Positions 8,177 through 16,411 of a DNA stretch of 19,450 nucleotides are shown here, piece by piece. This stretch comes from CBEUVQ01 sp965546615. Lineage in GTDB: Bacteria; Bacillota; Desulfotomaculia; Desulfotomaculales; Desulfohalotomaculaceae. A program made the position numbers and the translations under genes. The stretch spans positions 1 through 19,450 of the forward strand of contig CBEUVQ010000039.1 of the NCBI GenBank assembly GCA_965546615.1. The letters run 5' to 3'. Numbering within the stretch: the first letter of the stretch is position 1; each line of letters opens with the position of its first letter. A model generated the notes under the pieces. It was given only the letters and a program-made list of their open reading frames with translations, searched no databases and had not been told where the DNA came from.

Positions 8177-9280
8177 TTGCGGTTAAAGAAAAGGTCACCG
8201 GACTTTATTCTTTTTCTTACCGTTCTAATGCTTTTGAGCATTGGCGTTGTGATGGTATTTAGTGCCAGTCAGTATGTAACAATTATTCGCTACCAAAATG
8301 CTTTTTACTTTTTTGAACGGCAGGTATTGTGGGCGCTGCTTGGCGTTACCGCAATGATTTTCATGATGAATTTCGATTACTTTAAAATTAAAAGATGGAT
8401 TATCCCACTTGTAGTTATCGGCTTTTTACTGCTTATTGCCGTACTGCTGCCCGGTATCGGTAAAGAGGTTAACGGTTCAAAGCGCTGGATTAATTTGGGT
8501 TTTGTCAGTTTTGCCCCTGCGGAACTGGTAAAGCTGTGCTTGATTACTTTTGTGGCTTACGGTATATCGAAGAAGCCTAGGCTTATTCAAAATTTTAAGC
8601 AGGGCTTACTGCCGTATTTGGTAATCATGGCTATGGCGGCAGGTTTGATTTTAATGCAGCCGGACTTAGGAACCGCTGTTACATTATGCGGTACCATTAT
8701 GGTGATGTTTTTAGCAGCCGGAGCAAGAATGACTCACCTGCTGTCACTTGGCGGTGTCGGTTTATTTTTTGTAACATTGGCCATTTATTTTGAGCCCTAT
8801 CGCATGCGCCGGTTTTTGGCCTTTTTGGATCCAAAAGCCGATCCGCAGGGTACCGGCTACCACATTATTCAGTCACTTTATGCTTTGGGTTCCGGTGGAT
8901 TGTTTGGGATGGGTTTAGGACAAAGCAAGCAGAAGTTTCTTTATCTGCCGGAAAACCATACAGACTTTATATTTGCTATCATTGGTGAAGAATTAGGATT
9001 TATTGGAGCATCTTTGGTAATTTTATTGTTTATTATGCTGGCTTGGCGGGGATTTAAAATTGCCATTACAGCTCCTGACCCTTTTGCCAGCTTATTGGCA
9101 ACGGGGATTACATGTGGTATAGTGTTACAGGCAATTATTAACATGGGTGTTGTTACCGGCTCTATGCCTGTTACCGGCGTGCCGCTGCCGTTTATCAGCT
9201 TCGGCGGTACATCGCTACTCTTTACTCTAATGGGCGTGGGTATACTTTTAAATATTTCGAAATATACCACACCACGCTAG
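8177..9280 (+). CDS. ftsW: SEDS-family peptidoglycan glycosyltransferase (FtsW/SpoVE)
   Basis: This is a polytopic membrane protein of 367 residues with about ten hydrophobic segments. SEDS proteins polymerise lipid II into glycan together with a class B PBP. Conserved elements are 'FSASQY' (28-33), 'NGSKRWINLG' with W104, 'QPDLGTA' (161-167), 'LPENHTDFIFAIIGEELG' with D263 (the position of the essential aspartate identified in RodA/FtsW proteins) and 'GVPLPFISFGGTSLL' near the C-terminus. TTG 8177 follows GAGGGGG (8163-8169) inside the end of murD, and only four bases separate the stop from the start. The murD-X-murG position is that of spoVE in B. subtilis. Sequence alone does not separate FtsW from SpoVE. 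The SpoVD-like PBP in this window is its natural partner. Confidence 0.93.
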   Translation: MRLKKRSPDFILFLTVLMLLSIGVVMVFSASQYVTIIRYQNAFYFFERQVLWALLGVTAMIFMMNFDYFKIKRWIIPLVVIGFLLLIAVLLPGIGKEVNGSKRWINLGFVSFAPAELVKLCLITFVAYGISKKPRLIQNFKQGLLPYLVIMAMAAGLILMQPDLGTAVTLCGTIMVMFLAAGARMTHLLSLGGVGLFFVTLAIYFEPYRMRRFLAFLDPKADPQGTGYHIIQSLYALGSGGLFGMGLGQSKQKFLYLPENHTDFIFAIIGEELGFIGASLVILLFIMLAWRGFKIAITAPDPFASLLATGITCGIVLQAIINMGVVTGSMPVTGVPLPFISFGGTSLLFTLMGVGILLNISKYTTPR

Positions 9281-9297
9281 AAAGAGGTGGATTTTAA

Positions 9298-10398
9298 GTG
9301 CGGGCAATTATTACCGGCGGCGGAACCGGCGGTCATATTTACCCGGCATTGGCCATTGCCAAAGGGCTAAAAGAGCGTTATCCCGGGATAGAAATTTTAT
9401 ATGTCGGAACAGACCGCGGCTTAGAATCTGATATTGTTCCTAAAGAGGGCTATCCCTTTGAAAAGATAAATGTTGCGGGATTTAAGCGCAGCCTTTCTCC
9501 CAAGAATATAAAAATTTTATGGCAGGCCGGCGAAGGTCTGCTGCAGGCGATGCGGATTGTGCGCCGTTTTAAGCCTGATTTTGCTGTCGGTACCGGGGGC
9601 TATGTTACCGGCCCGGTGATGATGGCTTGTGCTGTGCAAAAAGTTCCTACATTAATTCACGAACAAAATGCTCTGCCGGGGGTAACAAATCGCATTCTTT
9701 CCAGGATGGTCAGCAGGGTTGCGGTTACTTTCGAGGATTCAATAAAACATTTTCCCAAAAGTGCCCGCATTAAATTGACAGGGTTACCTGTGCGTCCCGA
9801 AATATTTGAAGTTCGGAAAGAAGATGCGTACTTACGCTTGGGCATTAAACCGAAAAAACCGGTGTTGTTGGTATTTGGCGGCAGTAGAGGAGCGCGAAAA
9901 ATCAACACAGCAATGGTAAAGGTAGTAGAAGAGATGCAGCATGAAGAAGTACAAGTTATTCATGCTACCGGACAAATCGGCTATCAAGAGTATTTGAAAA
10001 TGCTGCAGGCTAAAGGTATATCGCTGGTTAATATTGGGAACATTACCACTGTACCCTATTTATATAACATGAAGGATGCTTTGGCTGTTGCTGATTTAGT
10101 GGTTTGCAGGGCGGGTGCGGCAACACTGGCTGAAATAACTGCTTTAGGTTTGCCCGGAATACTGGTGCCGTATCCTTATGCCGCTGAAAATCACCAAGAG
10201 TACAATGCTCGGGCATTGGCTGAACGCAATGCCGCTGTCCTTATAAAAGATCAGGATTTAACCGGCGAAGTACTGCTTGAGCAGATTAAAAAACTGCTTT
10301 CTTCTCCGGAAACTTTACATAACATGGCCGAAGAAAGCTTGAAATTAGGAAAACCTCAAGCACTGAATGATATTTTGGATTTAATTGCTGAATTGTAA
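9298..10398 (+). CDS. murG: UDP-GlcNAc:undecaprenyl-PP-MurNAc-pentapeptide GlcNAc transferase (lipid II synthase)
   Basis: MurG is a peripheral membrane GT-B enzyme that adds GlcNAc to lipid I. The 366-residue protein begins with the glycine-rich loop GGGTGGH (7-13). It has a second glycine loop 'VGTGGYVTGP' (97-106), 'HEQNALPG' (121-128), 'FGGSRGAR' (193-200), and the UDP-GlcNAc-binding segment from 'RAGAATLAE' (271-279) to 'NHQEYNA' (298-304). GTG 9298 follows AGAGGTGG at 9283-9290, 17 bases after ftsW. It is the last gene before a 109-base gap. Confidence 0.97.
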   Translation: MRAIITGGGTGGHIYPALAIAKGLKERYPGIEILYVGTDRGLESDIVPKEGYPFEKINVAGFKRSLSPKNIKILWQAGEGLLQAMRIVRRFKPDFAVGTGGYVTGPVMMACAVQKVPTLIHEQNALPGVTNRILSRMVSRVAVTFEDSIKHFPKSARIKLTGLPVRPEIFEVRKEDAYLRLGIKPKKPVLLVFGGSRGARKINTAMVKVVEEMQHEEVQVIHATGQIGYQEYLKMLQAKGISLVNIGNITTVPYLYNMKDALAVADLVVCRAGAATLAEITALGLPGILVPYPYAAENHQEYNARALAERNAAVLIKDQDLTGEVLLEQIKKLLSSPETLHNMAEESLKLGKPQALNDILDLIAEL

Positions 10399-10430
10399 TA
10401 GCATGCTAATTTAGACAAGCTCTGTAACAC

Positions 10431-10455
10431 ATATAGTTGCAGCTGCATAGTATAT
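10431..10455. promoter_or_regulatory. Dyad-symmetric element between murG and murC (function unknown)
   Basis: A perfect 10-base palindrome, TGCAGCTGCA (10438-10447), is flanked by ATATA (10431-10435) and TATAT (10451-10455), giving nested symmetry over 25 bases. A second small inverted repeat follows: CCCG (10456-10459) with CGGG (10473-10476), holding A and T runs between its arms and lacking a terminal T tract. Together they occupy the murG-murC gap just before the murC ribosome site (10491-10500). An operator or RNA structure is possible, but I recognise no known site and see no convincing promoter hexamer pair. Confidence 0.3.
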
Positions 10456-10507
10456 CCCGAAAAAACTTTTTGCGGGGTGACCTGATTGGGAAGGAGATGA
10501 AAGCATA

Positions 10508-11893
10508 GTGAATGACATCCCCAATAAAATACATTTTGTAGGAATTGGCGGGGCCGGTATGAGCGGTATTGCCCGCATTTTGGCAGGATTAGGTTATCAA
10601 GTAACCGGTTCAGATATACAGCAGTCGGAAATAACCGGCAAATTAGAAGCAATTGGTGTAAAATGTTTTATCGGACACCATGCTGACAATGTCGGGGATG
10701 CGAAGATGGAAGTGGTTTCTACTGCCATTCCGCCAAATAATCCGGAAGTTTTACAGGCAAAAGAAAAAGGTATTCCGATTATTCACCGGGGAGAGATGCT
10801 GGCAAAATTGATGGACCGGCAGAAAGGTATTGCTGTTGCCGGAGCCCACGGAAAAACCACCACCACATCAATGATGGCTCTTGTTTTGGAAAAAAACGGC
10901 TGCGATCCGACTATTGTCATTGGTGGAGAGCTGAATGATATCGGTGGTAATGCTAAGCTTGGCCGCGGCGATTATTTGGTGGCAGAGGCAGACGAGAGTG
11001 ACGGTTCTTTTTTGCTTTTGCGTCCGCACATGGTTATAGTAACTAATGTAGAAAATGATCATTTAGATTACTATAAAACCGAAGATAATATACTTAAAGC
11101 ATTTAAACAATTTATTTTAAGTGTTGATACTGATGGTCTTGCGATTGTATACTATGATGATCCCAATATTCAAAAAATAATTCACGGTATTAATAAGCCC
11201 ATTGTCACATATGGTCTTAATCCCCAAGCGGACTATACGTTAAAAAATATGTCGTTAAACGGTAAAGCCAATATCGCAGATGTTTACCACCGGGAACGGT
11301 ACTTAGGTAAACTGGAATTATCGGTGCCCGGCCAGCATAACTTGCTGAATGCGCTGGCAGTGGTTGCTGCTTCGCTGCATATTGGCTTAGAATTTAATGC
11401 GGTTGCTGAAGCGCTGCGCAAATTTAAGGGCGCTCACCGCCGTTATGAGCTGTTAGGGGAAGTAAACGGCATCAAAGTGATTGACGACTATGCTCATCAC
11501 CCTACCGAAATTAAGGCTACGCTTAAAGCTGCCCGGCAGGCTAATTCCGGTCGGGTGATTTCAGTATTCCAGCCGCATCGCTATACCCGAACCAAGTATC
11601 TGTTTGAGCAGTTTGGGGAATCTTTTGGTGATGCTGACTTAGTGATTATTAATAATATTTACAGTGCCGGTGAAAAGCCGCTTGCCGGAGTTAATGCCCA
11701 AATGATTGTCGATGCAATTAAACGCAATCAAAAAACGGATGTCGTCTATATTGATAAACTTGATGATATTGCTGATTATCTGATAAACGTAGTGCAGCCG
11801 GGAGATATCGTCTTAACTATGGGGGCAGGAAATATCTGGGCCAGCGGCGTCGAATTGGTAAAAAAACTTGAAAGGCGCGCTTGCGATGGATGA
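10508..11893 (+). CDS. murC: UDP-MurNAc:L-alanine ligase
   Basis: MurC adds the first stem-peptide residue to UDP-MurNAc. The 461-residue protein starts with the family signature 'HFVGIGGAGMSGIARIL' (9-25) and has the ATP loop GAHGKTTTT (112-120), 'AEADESDGSFL' (159-169), 'NVENDHLDYY' (180-189) and 'DDYAHHPTEI' in the C-terminal domain. GTG 10508 follows a strong AAGGAGATGA at 10491-10500. Its stop overlaps the murB start by eight bases, indicating translational coupling. In B. subtilis murC lies elsewhere on the chromosome; here it follows murG, as in enterobacteria. Confidence 0.97.
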   Translation: MNDIPNKIHFVGIGGAGMSGIARILAGLGYQVTGSDIQQSEITGKLEAIGVKCFIGHHADNVGDAKMEVVSTAIPPNNPEVLQAKEKGIPIIHRGEMLAKLMDRQKGIAVAGAHGKTTTTSMMALVLEKNGCDPTIVIGGELNDIGGNAKLGRGDYLVAEADESDGSFLLLRPHMVIVTNVENDHLDYYKTEDNILKAFKQFILSVDTDGLAIVYYDDPNIQKIIHGINKPIVTYGLNPQADYTLKNMSLNGKANIADVYHRERYLGKLELSVPGQHNLLNALAVVAASLHIGLEFNAVAEALRKFKGAHRRYELLGEVNGIKVIDDYAHHPTEIKATLKAARQANSGRVISVFQPHRYTRTKYLFEQFGESFGDADLVIINNIYSAGEKPLAGVNAQMIVDAIKRNQKTDVVYIDKLDDIADYLINVVQPGDIVLTMGAGNIWASGVELVKKLERRACDG

Positions 11894-12791
11894 ATCGCTG
11901 GTTTCAGATAAATTTTATTCGCTGCTAGGTATTAAACCTTTAGTTAATGAGCCGATGCGGCGGCATACCAGTTGGCGAATCGGTGGTCCTGCAGAATTTT
12001 TTATTGAACCGAGAGATATAGAAGAAACCCAAAAATGTATTATGTTGGCCAACAGCCTAAATTTACCGCTGACAGTTATCGGCAACGGCACAAACCTGCT
12101 GGTGCGCGACAGCGGTTTACCCGGTCTGACAATGAAAATTGGCCGCGGATTAAAAAAAATCAGGGTTTTAGAACAGGTAATTATTGCGGAAGCAGGTGCC
12201 GCACTGCCGGCAGTGGCGAATACCGCAAGAGAATGTGGACTTGGTGGGTTTGCTTGGTCTGCAGGTATTCCGGGGACTATTGGCGGGGCGGTGATTATGA
12301 ATGCCGGTGCTAATGGCGGAGAAATCAGCGAGCTGATAAAGAGTGTTAAAGTAATTAATTCCAAAGGTCAAATTCTGGAATTAGCTAAAGAACAGCTTGG
12401 TTTCGCCTACCGGACCAGTGCGCTGCAGGGCAGTGATTTAGTCGTTGTGGAAGCAGCTTTTCAATGCTGGCATGCTGACCGTGAAGTGATTCAAAAACAA
12501 ATGCAGGCATTTTTGGAAAAACGCGCCGCTGCGCAGCCGCTTGGTTATCCTAATGCAGGCAGTGTATTTAAAAACCCACCCGGAGATTCAGCCGGTAGGC
12601 TGATTGAAATGGCCGGCTTTAAAGGAATGCGGGTAGGCAATGCTGAGGTATCAACCAAACATGCCAACTGGATAGTCAATTTAGGCGGAGCAACCGCAGA
12701 TGATGTTTTAACATTAATTGATATGATTAGAGAAAAAGTTAAAGAGAAATTTAACGTTGCCCTTCAGTTGGAAGTACGTGTGCTGGGCTAG
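11886..12791 (+). CDS. murB: UDP-N-acetylenolpyruvoylglucosamine reductase
   Basis: MurB is the FAD/NADPH enzyme that reduces the enolpyruvyl group to give UDP-MurNAc. The chosen ATG at 11886 overlaps the murC stop and gives 301 residues, close to B. subtilis MurB. GAAAGG (11870-11875) is a usable ribosome site. A TTG at 11868 in the same frame lacks one. Visible are 'HTSWRIGGPAEFF' (27-39), the FAD segment 'GNGTNLLVRD' (66-75), 'SAGIPGTIGGAVIMNAGANG' (125-144), 'YRTSAL' (175-180), and 'NAGSVFKNP' with S226, the expected proton-donor serine. 'GRLIEMAGFKG' (237-247) is also typical. Confidence 0.96.
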   Translation: MDESLVSDKFYSLLGIKPLVNEPMRRHTSWRIGGPAEFFIEPRDIEETQKCIMLANSLNLPLTVIGNGTNLLVRDSGLPGLTMKIGRGLKKIRVLEQVIIAEAGAALPAVANTARECGLGGFAWSAGIPGTIGGAVIMNAGANGGEISELIKSVKVINSKGQILELAKEQLGFAYRTSALQGSDLVVVEAAFQCWHADREVIQKQMQAFLEKRAAAQPLGYPNAGSVFKNPPGDSAGRLIEMAGFKGMRVGNAEVSTKHANWIVNLGGATADDVLTLIDMIREKVKEKFNVALQLEVRVLG

Positions 12792-12812
12792 CATACGTGG
12801 AGGTGGAGCAAC

Positions 12813-14081
12813 GTGAATAATTCATCCCCCAAATTTTTGATTGTTGGTGGAAACCGTTTAAAAGGGACGGTGAAAGTAAACGGCAGTAAAAATGCTTCAC
12901 TGCCTATTCTTGCTGCGACGTTACTTTGTCCTGGAGAGTGTAAGATTAAAGATATACCCAACTTGCAGGATATCAGAAATATGAAAGATGTCCTTGTTTA
13001 CCTTGGTGCACAGCTTACTTGTGAAGGTAAATATGTTACTGTCGATGCCTCACAAGCACAATCGTTGGAGATTTCGGAAGACTTAATGCGCCGGATGAGA
13101 GCATCTAACTTGGTATTGGGTCCGCTTCTCGCCCGCTTTGGATATGTAAAAATCAGCTATCCCGGTGGCTGCAACATCGGGAGCAGACCGATGAATTTGC
13201 ACCTAAAAGGCTTGCGGGCTATGGGGGCAGCGGTTACTGAAAAATTCGGTTACATTACCGCTGAAGCCCCTAACGGTTTAACCGGGGCGGAAATACACCT
13301 TGATTTGCCCAGTGTGGGAGCAACTGAAAACTTAATGATGGCGGCAACATTGGCCAATGGCGTGACAACTATCAGAAATGCCGCCAAAGAGCCGGAAATT
13401 GCTGACTTGCAAACATTCTTAAATTCTATTGGCGCCAATGTGAGCGGTGCCGGTACCGACACCGTTACAATTGAGGGCGTGAAAGAACTGCATTCTGCTG
13501 AACATACCGTTATACCCGATCGCATAGAGGCCGGCACCTATATGGTAGCTGCGGCCATTACCGGCGGAGAAATTACTTTAACCAATGTTGTTCCGGAACA
13601 CCTAAAGCCAATCATTGCCAAGTTAAAGGAAGCAGGCGTGCAGATAACGATTAATCAAAACAAGGTAAATGTACGGCGAACAGGAAGTATTAAGGCGGTA
13701 GATATTAAAACAATGCCTTATCCCGGATTTCCTACCGATATGCAGCCTCAAATGATGGCGCTAATGAGCATTGCCGACGGCACTTCAATTATTACGGAAA
13801 CAATTTTTGAAAATCGCTTTAAACATGTAGCCGAGCTGCAGCGGATGGGTGCCGATATTCGTTTGGAAGGAAACACAGCCATTGTTCGCGGTGTTCCCGG
13901 TCTGTCGGGGGCCTATGTTGAGGCGTCAGATCTGCGGGCAGGTGCTGCCCTGGTATTGGCGGCAATGGCTGCTGAAGACGGTACTGTGCTGGAAAATATT
14001 GAACACATTGACCGCGGATATGAACGGATTGAAAAGAGATATAATGCATTAGGAGCAAGAATTATCCGAGTCAATAGTTAG
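12813..14081 (+). CDS. murA: UDP-N-acetylglucosamine 1-carboxyvinyltransferase
   Basis: MurA performs the first committed step of peptidoglycan synthesis, transferring enolpyruvate from PEP to UDP-GlcNAc. The 422-residue protein shows 'VNGSKNASLPILAA' (22-35; the K-N pair binds substrate), the loop 'YPGGCNIGSRP' with the catalytic cysteine C120 (the fosfomycin target in this family), and 'PGFPTDMQPQ' with D309. Having Cys rather than Asp at 120 predicts fosfomycin sensitivity of this enzyme. GTG 12813 follows GGAGGTGGAG at 12799-12808. Firmicutes often have two murA genes; only this one is visible. Confidence 0.97.
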   Translation: MNNSSPKFLIVGGNRLKGTVKVNGSKNASLPILAATLLCPGECKIKDIPNLQDIRNMKDVLVYLGAQLTCEGKYVTVDASQAQSLEISEDLMRRMRASNLVLGPLLARFGYVKISYPGGCNIGSRPMNLHLKGLRAMGAAVTEKFGYITAEAPNGLTGAEIHLDLPSVGATENLMMAATLANGVTTIRNAAKEPEIADLQTFLNSIGANVSGAGTDTVTIEGVKELHSAEHTVIPDRIEAGTYMVAAAITGGEITLTNVVPEHLKPIIAKLKEAGVQITINQNKVNVRRTGSIKAVDIKTMPYPGFPTDMQPQMMALMSIADGTSIITETIFENRFKHVAELQRMGADIRLEGNTAIVRGVPGLSGAYVEASDLRAGAALVLAAMAAEDGTVLENIEHIDRGYERIEKRYNALGARIIRVNS

Positions 14082-14092
14082 TTAACTGACTT

Positions 14093-14121
14093 ACAGCCTG
14101 AGGTTGATTACCTCAGGCTGT
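14093..14121. repeat. Perfect 12-bp inverted repeat (stem-loop) after murA
   Basis: ACAGCCTGAGGT (14093-14104) and ACCTCAGGCTGT (14110-14121) are exact reverse complements around a five-base loop. No T tract follows directly on either strand, so it is not a classic intrinsic terminator. A run of six T occurs at 14150-14155, but only a weak four-base stem lies just before it. It could be a 3'-end stabilising or processing structure, a weak terminator or a protein-binding dyad. Confidence 0.75.
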
Positions 14122-14159
14122 TCACTATAGCTACGGACGATAGCAGGACTTTTTTACTT

Positions 14160-14189
14160 TGGACAAGCCGGCACATCATCAGTTATAAT
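14160..14189 (+). promoter_or_regulatory. Probable sigma-A-type promoter for divIB and downstream genes
   Basis: TGGACA (14160-14165) and a perfect TATAAT (14184-14189) are separated by 18 bases, matching 5/6 and 6/6 of the vegetative consensus. This is the best promoter-like match I found between genes in the window. It lies after the murA stem-loop and about 54 bases before the preferred divIB start. Confidence 0.6.
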
Positions 14190-14242
14190 AAATTTACAAT
14201 AAGTGGTTGTAGTTGTTAAAAAATGGTATTGCGGGTGACAAA

Positions 14243-14986
14243 ATGACAGGAGTTAGACCATTACCGGAAAAGTCAAAACATAATTTACTCCAGGGTATTT
14301 TTTTCGTTCTGTTATTTTTTTTGGCGGCTTACGTATTTTTGCAGTCACCGCTGTTTGATGTGCAAAAAATAGAAATCAGCGGCAGACACCGCATTCCTAA
14401 AGAACAATTGGTCAAGCTTTCCGGTGTAGTTCCCGGCAGCAACATTTTTAAGCTGGATTTGCGCACCGGAGAAGATAAGATAAATTTACTGCCTGCCGTA
14501 AAAACGGTGAAAATTATCCGCAAGTTTCCTTCTACTGTTGTCATTGATATTCAAGAAAGAGAACCGACTGCACTGCTGCCTTTAGGGAAAGACTTTATTG
14601 AAATTGATGCTGACGGTGTGTATCTAAAAAAGGGAAACGTATATGAAGCGTCATTACCGATTATCACCGGCTGTAAAATTAATGGCCTCAAATTGGGCTC
14701 TAAAGTCAGCGGTACCGGGATTGACACTGCACTTAAAGTCGTTTCCGCGCTGCCGGATGAACTGCTGCATCAGCTTTCGGAAATCCATCTTGGGAATGAT
14801 AATAAAATCTTTATTTATACCTTGAATGGGGTTCAAGGACGCTTGGGAAGTCCGGAAGAAATAGAATCAAAGGGAAAAATGTTTTTACAGGTGCTTAATC
14901 AAGTGTCTGAAGGAAAGCCTATCGAGTACATTGATTTAACCTCGTTTAAATCACCGGTGGTTAAATACTGCTCTCCGGAGGTGTAA
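14243..14986 (+). CDS. divIB: DivIB/FtsQ-type cell division protein
   Basis: This is a bitopic protein of 247 residues with a short basic cytoplasmic end, one membrane segment (about 15-33) and then a POTRA domain ('LFDVQKIEISGRHRIPKEQL', 37-56, continuing to about 105) followed by the FtsQ/DivIB beta domain. DivIB is known to form a complex with FtsL and DivIC at the septum. The start is uncertain: ATG 14243 has only a weak GGGTGA (14233-14238) at short spacing, while the frame is open to TTG 14213, which also lacks a good site. The possible promoter at 14160-14189 allows either. It heads the block that continues into the DUF881 pair and sbp, as divIB does in Bacillus. Confidence 0.88.
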   Translation: MTGVRPLPEKSKHNLLQGIFFVLLFFLAAYVFLQSPLFDVQKIEISGRHRIPKEQLVKLSGVVPGSNIFKLDLRTGEDKINLLPAVKTVKIIRKFPSTVVIDIQEREPTALLPLGKDFIEIDADGVYLKKGNVYEASLPIITGCKINGLKLGSKVSGTGIDTALKVVSALPDELLHQLSEIHLGNDNKIFIYTLNGVQGRLGSPEEIESKGKMFLQVLNQVSEGKPIEYIDLTSFKSPVVKYCSPEV

Positions 14987-14989
14987 TTA

Positions 14990-15697
14990 ATGCAAATAAA
15001 ATCTTACTATTGGGCAATTACCTTAGTTGCACTCATTTTAGGATTTATGTTGGCTGTGCAGTTTCGGGTTAATGTTCAGCTGGAAAATGACCCAACGCTT
15101 GAACGCACCGAAAAACTTACCGCCCAAATTGAAGAAAAGAAAAAAGCTGTAGAAGAGCTTCAGAATAAAGTTGACAGTATGCGGCTGAAACTGGAGGAAG
15201 CAGCTGATGAGCCGGAAATGAAAGCACTGCAGAAGGAGTTGACTTTTGCCGGTATTTTGGCCGGTGTGACTCCGGTAAGCGGTCCCGGTTTGGAAATTGC
15301 TTTAAATGACAGTAATGCTGCGCTGCAGCCGGGGCAAAACCCCAACCTGTTTGTATTACATGATGAAGATGTCCTAAAAATATTAAATGAGCTGAAAGCT
15401 GCAGGGGCGGAAGCATTAGCAATTAATGATCAACGGTTAATTGCTACCAGCGAAATTCGCTGTATTGGGCCAACTATATTGGTAAACGGCAATAAACGGA
15501 TTTCTGCTCCCTTTATCATTACAGCAATTGGTGACCCGGATACTTTATACAACTCACTGTACATGAAAAACGGGGTAGTTGATTCGCTTAAAATTTGGGG
15601 GATTCAAGTTAGTGCCAAAAAAGTTAATGAAATTGTTATTCCCAGCTACAACGGGGCAATAACCTACAGTCAACTAAACGGAGGGGAGAAGGCATGA
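14990..15697 (+). CDS. DUF881 family protein (YlxW/YlxX-like), first copy
   Basis: The protein has 235 residues with an N-terminal membrane segment (about 7-24), a coiled-coil-like charged region (about 36-83) and a DUF881 domain outside the membrane (about 84-235). The segment 'LNELKAAGAEALAINDQRL' (132-150), then 'ATSEIR', is typical. The biochemical role of the family is not established; its constant place between divIB and ftsA suggests a division or wall function. ATG 14990 follows CGGAGGTG at 14976-14983, three bases after divIB. It overlaps the next gene by four bases (ATGA) and is clearly paralogous to it. Confidence 0.9.
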   Translation: MQIKSYYWAITLVALILGFMLAVQFRVNVQLENDPTLERTEKLTAQIEEKKKAVEELQNKVDSMRLKLEEAADEPEMKALQKELTFAGILAGVTPVSGPGLEIALNDSNAALQPGQNPNLFVLHDEDVLKILNELKAAGAEALAINDQRLIATSEIRCIGPTILVNGNKRISAPFIITAIGDPDTLYNSLYMKNGVVDSLKIWGIQVSAKKVNEIVIPSYNGAITYSQLNGGEKA

Positions 15698-16410
15698 ATA
15701 AATCGATGTATCTGTCACTGACAATTATAGGCCTTGTCCTGGGGTTAATGTTGGCTTTGCAGTTCCGCGGCAGTACAGATGGGGTGCCGTATGACCGTCC
15801 GCAGGCACTGACTCAAGAGCTGAACCAATTACAGCAAAATTACGATATTTTGCTGAAAGAAGCGGCAGATTTAGAAAAAAACCTGAAAAAAATTGAAGAA
15901 GGAAGCGGGCAGTCTTACGAAGCTTTGCAAAACGAGCTGAAAAAAGTAAGGCTGGCAGCAGGTTTGGAGGAAGTAAGCGGTAGTGGGGTAGAAGTGGTGA
16001 TGCAGAACTTACCGCAAACTTTTTCTGAAAAATATAATACTGATATTGATCCCAGAATTTTTTCCATAAAATATGAAGATTTATTGAAATTGGTAAATGA
16101 GCTGCGCGCTGCCGGAGCAAAAGCGATTTCTATTAACGGTCAGCGTTTGACCGCCACCAGTGAGATACGCAGTGCCGGCAATTTTATTGATGTCAATTTA
16201 ACCAGATTGTCAGATCCTTATCACATTTTAGCAATAGGTGATCCTGAAAAATTAGAAAGCAGTTTAAAAATTAAAGGTGGGTTAATTGAAACGTTAAAGG
16301 AATGGTCTATTGATGTGCAGGTGGAGAAAAAAGAAGAGATTACCGTTCCGGCATATCACGGGCTGCTGGAATTCAACTATGCCAAACCATTAAAAGAAGG
16401 AGAAAAATAA
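15694..16410 (+). CDS. DUF881 family protein (YlxW/YlxX-like), second copy
   Basis: This 238-residue paralogue of the preceding gene has the same layout: membrane segment (about 5-23), coiled-coil-like region (about 36-86) and DUF881 domain. It shares 'MLALQFR' right after the membrane segment (first copy: 'MLAVQFR') and 'VNELRAAGAKAISINGQRL' then 'ATSEIR'. ATG 15694 overlaps the upstream stop as ATGA, so translation is probably coupled; GGAGGGGAG in the end of the upstream gene is the ribosome site. The copies have diverged strongly outside the core, suggesting an old duplication, in line with ylxW and ylxX in B. subtilis. The molecular function is unknown. Confidence 0.9.
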   Translation: MNKSMYLSLTIIGLVLGLMLALQFRGSTDGVPYDRPQALTQELNQLQQNYDILLKEAADLEKNLKKIEEGSGQSYEALQNELKKVRLAAGLEEVSGSGVEVVMQNLPQTFSEKYNTDIDPRIFSIKYEDLLKLVNELRAAGAKAISINGQRLTATSEIRSAGNFIDVNLTRLSDPYHILAIGDPEKLESSLKIKGGLIETLKEWSIDVQVEKKEEITVPAYHGLLEFNYAKPLKEGEK

Positions 16411-16411
16411 A

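Noticed and set aside
11868..11885. Earlier TTG for murB at 11868
   Set aside because: No ribosome site precedes it, and ATG 11886 overlaps the murC stop in the usual coupled way.
12035..12313. 92-codon plus-strand open frame inside murB in another frame
   Set aside because: It overlaps conserved MurB FAD-binding motifs and has no recognisable product.
11915..12364. 149-codon open frame on the minus strand inside murB
   Set aside because: It lies wholly within a well-supported gene, has no family resemblance and no credible ribosome site; it is an antisense shadow.
14125..14155. Possible second terminator before divIB (weak stem plus six T)
   Set aside because: The stem is only four base pairs with a loop of seven or more bases, too weak to call alone.
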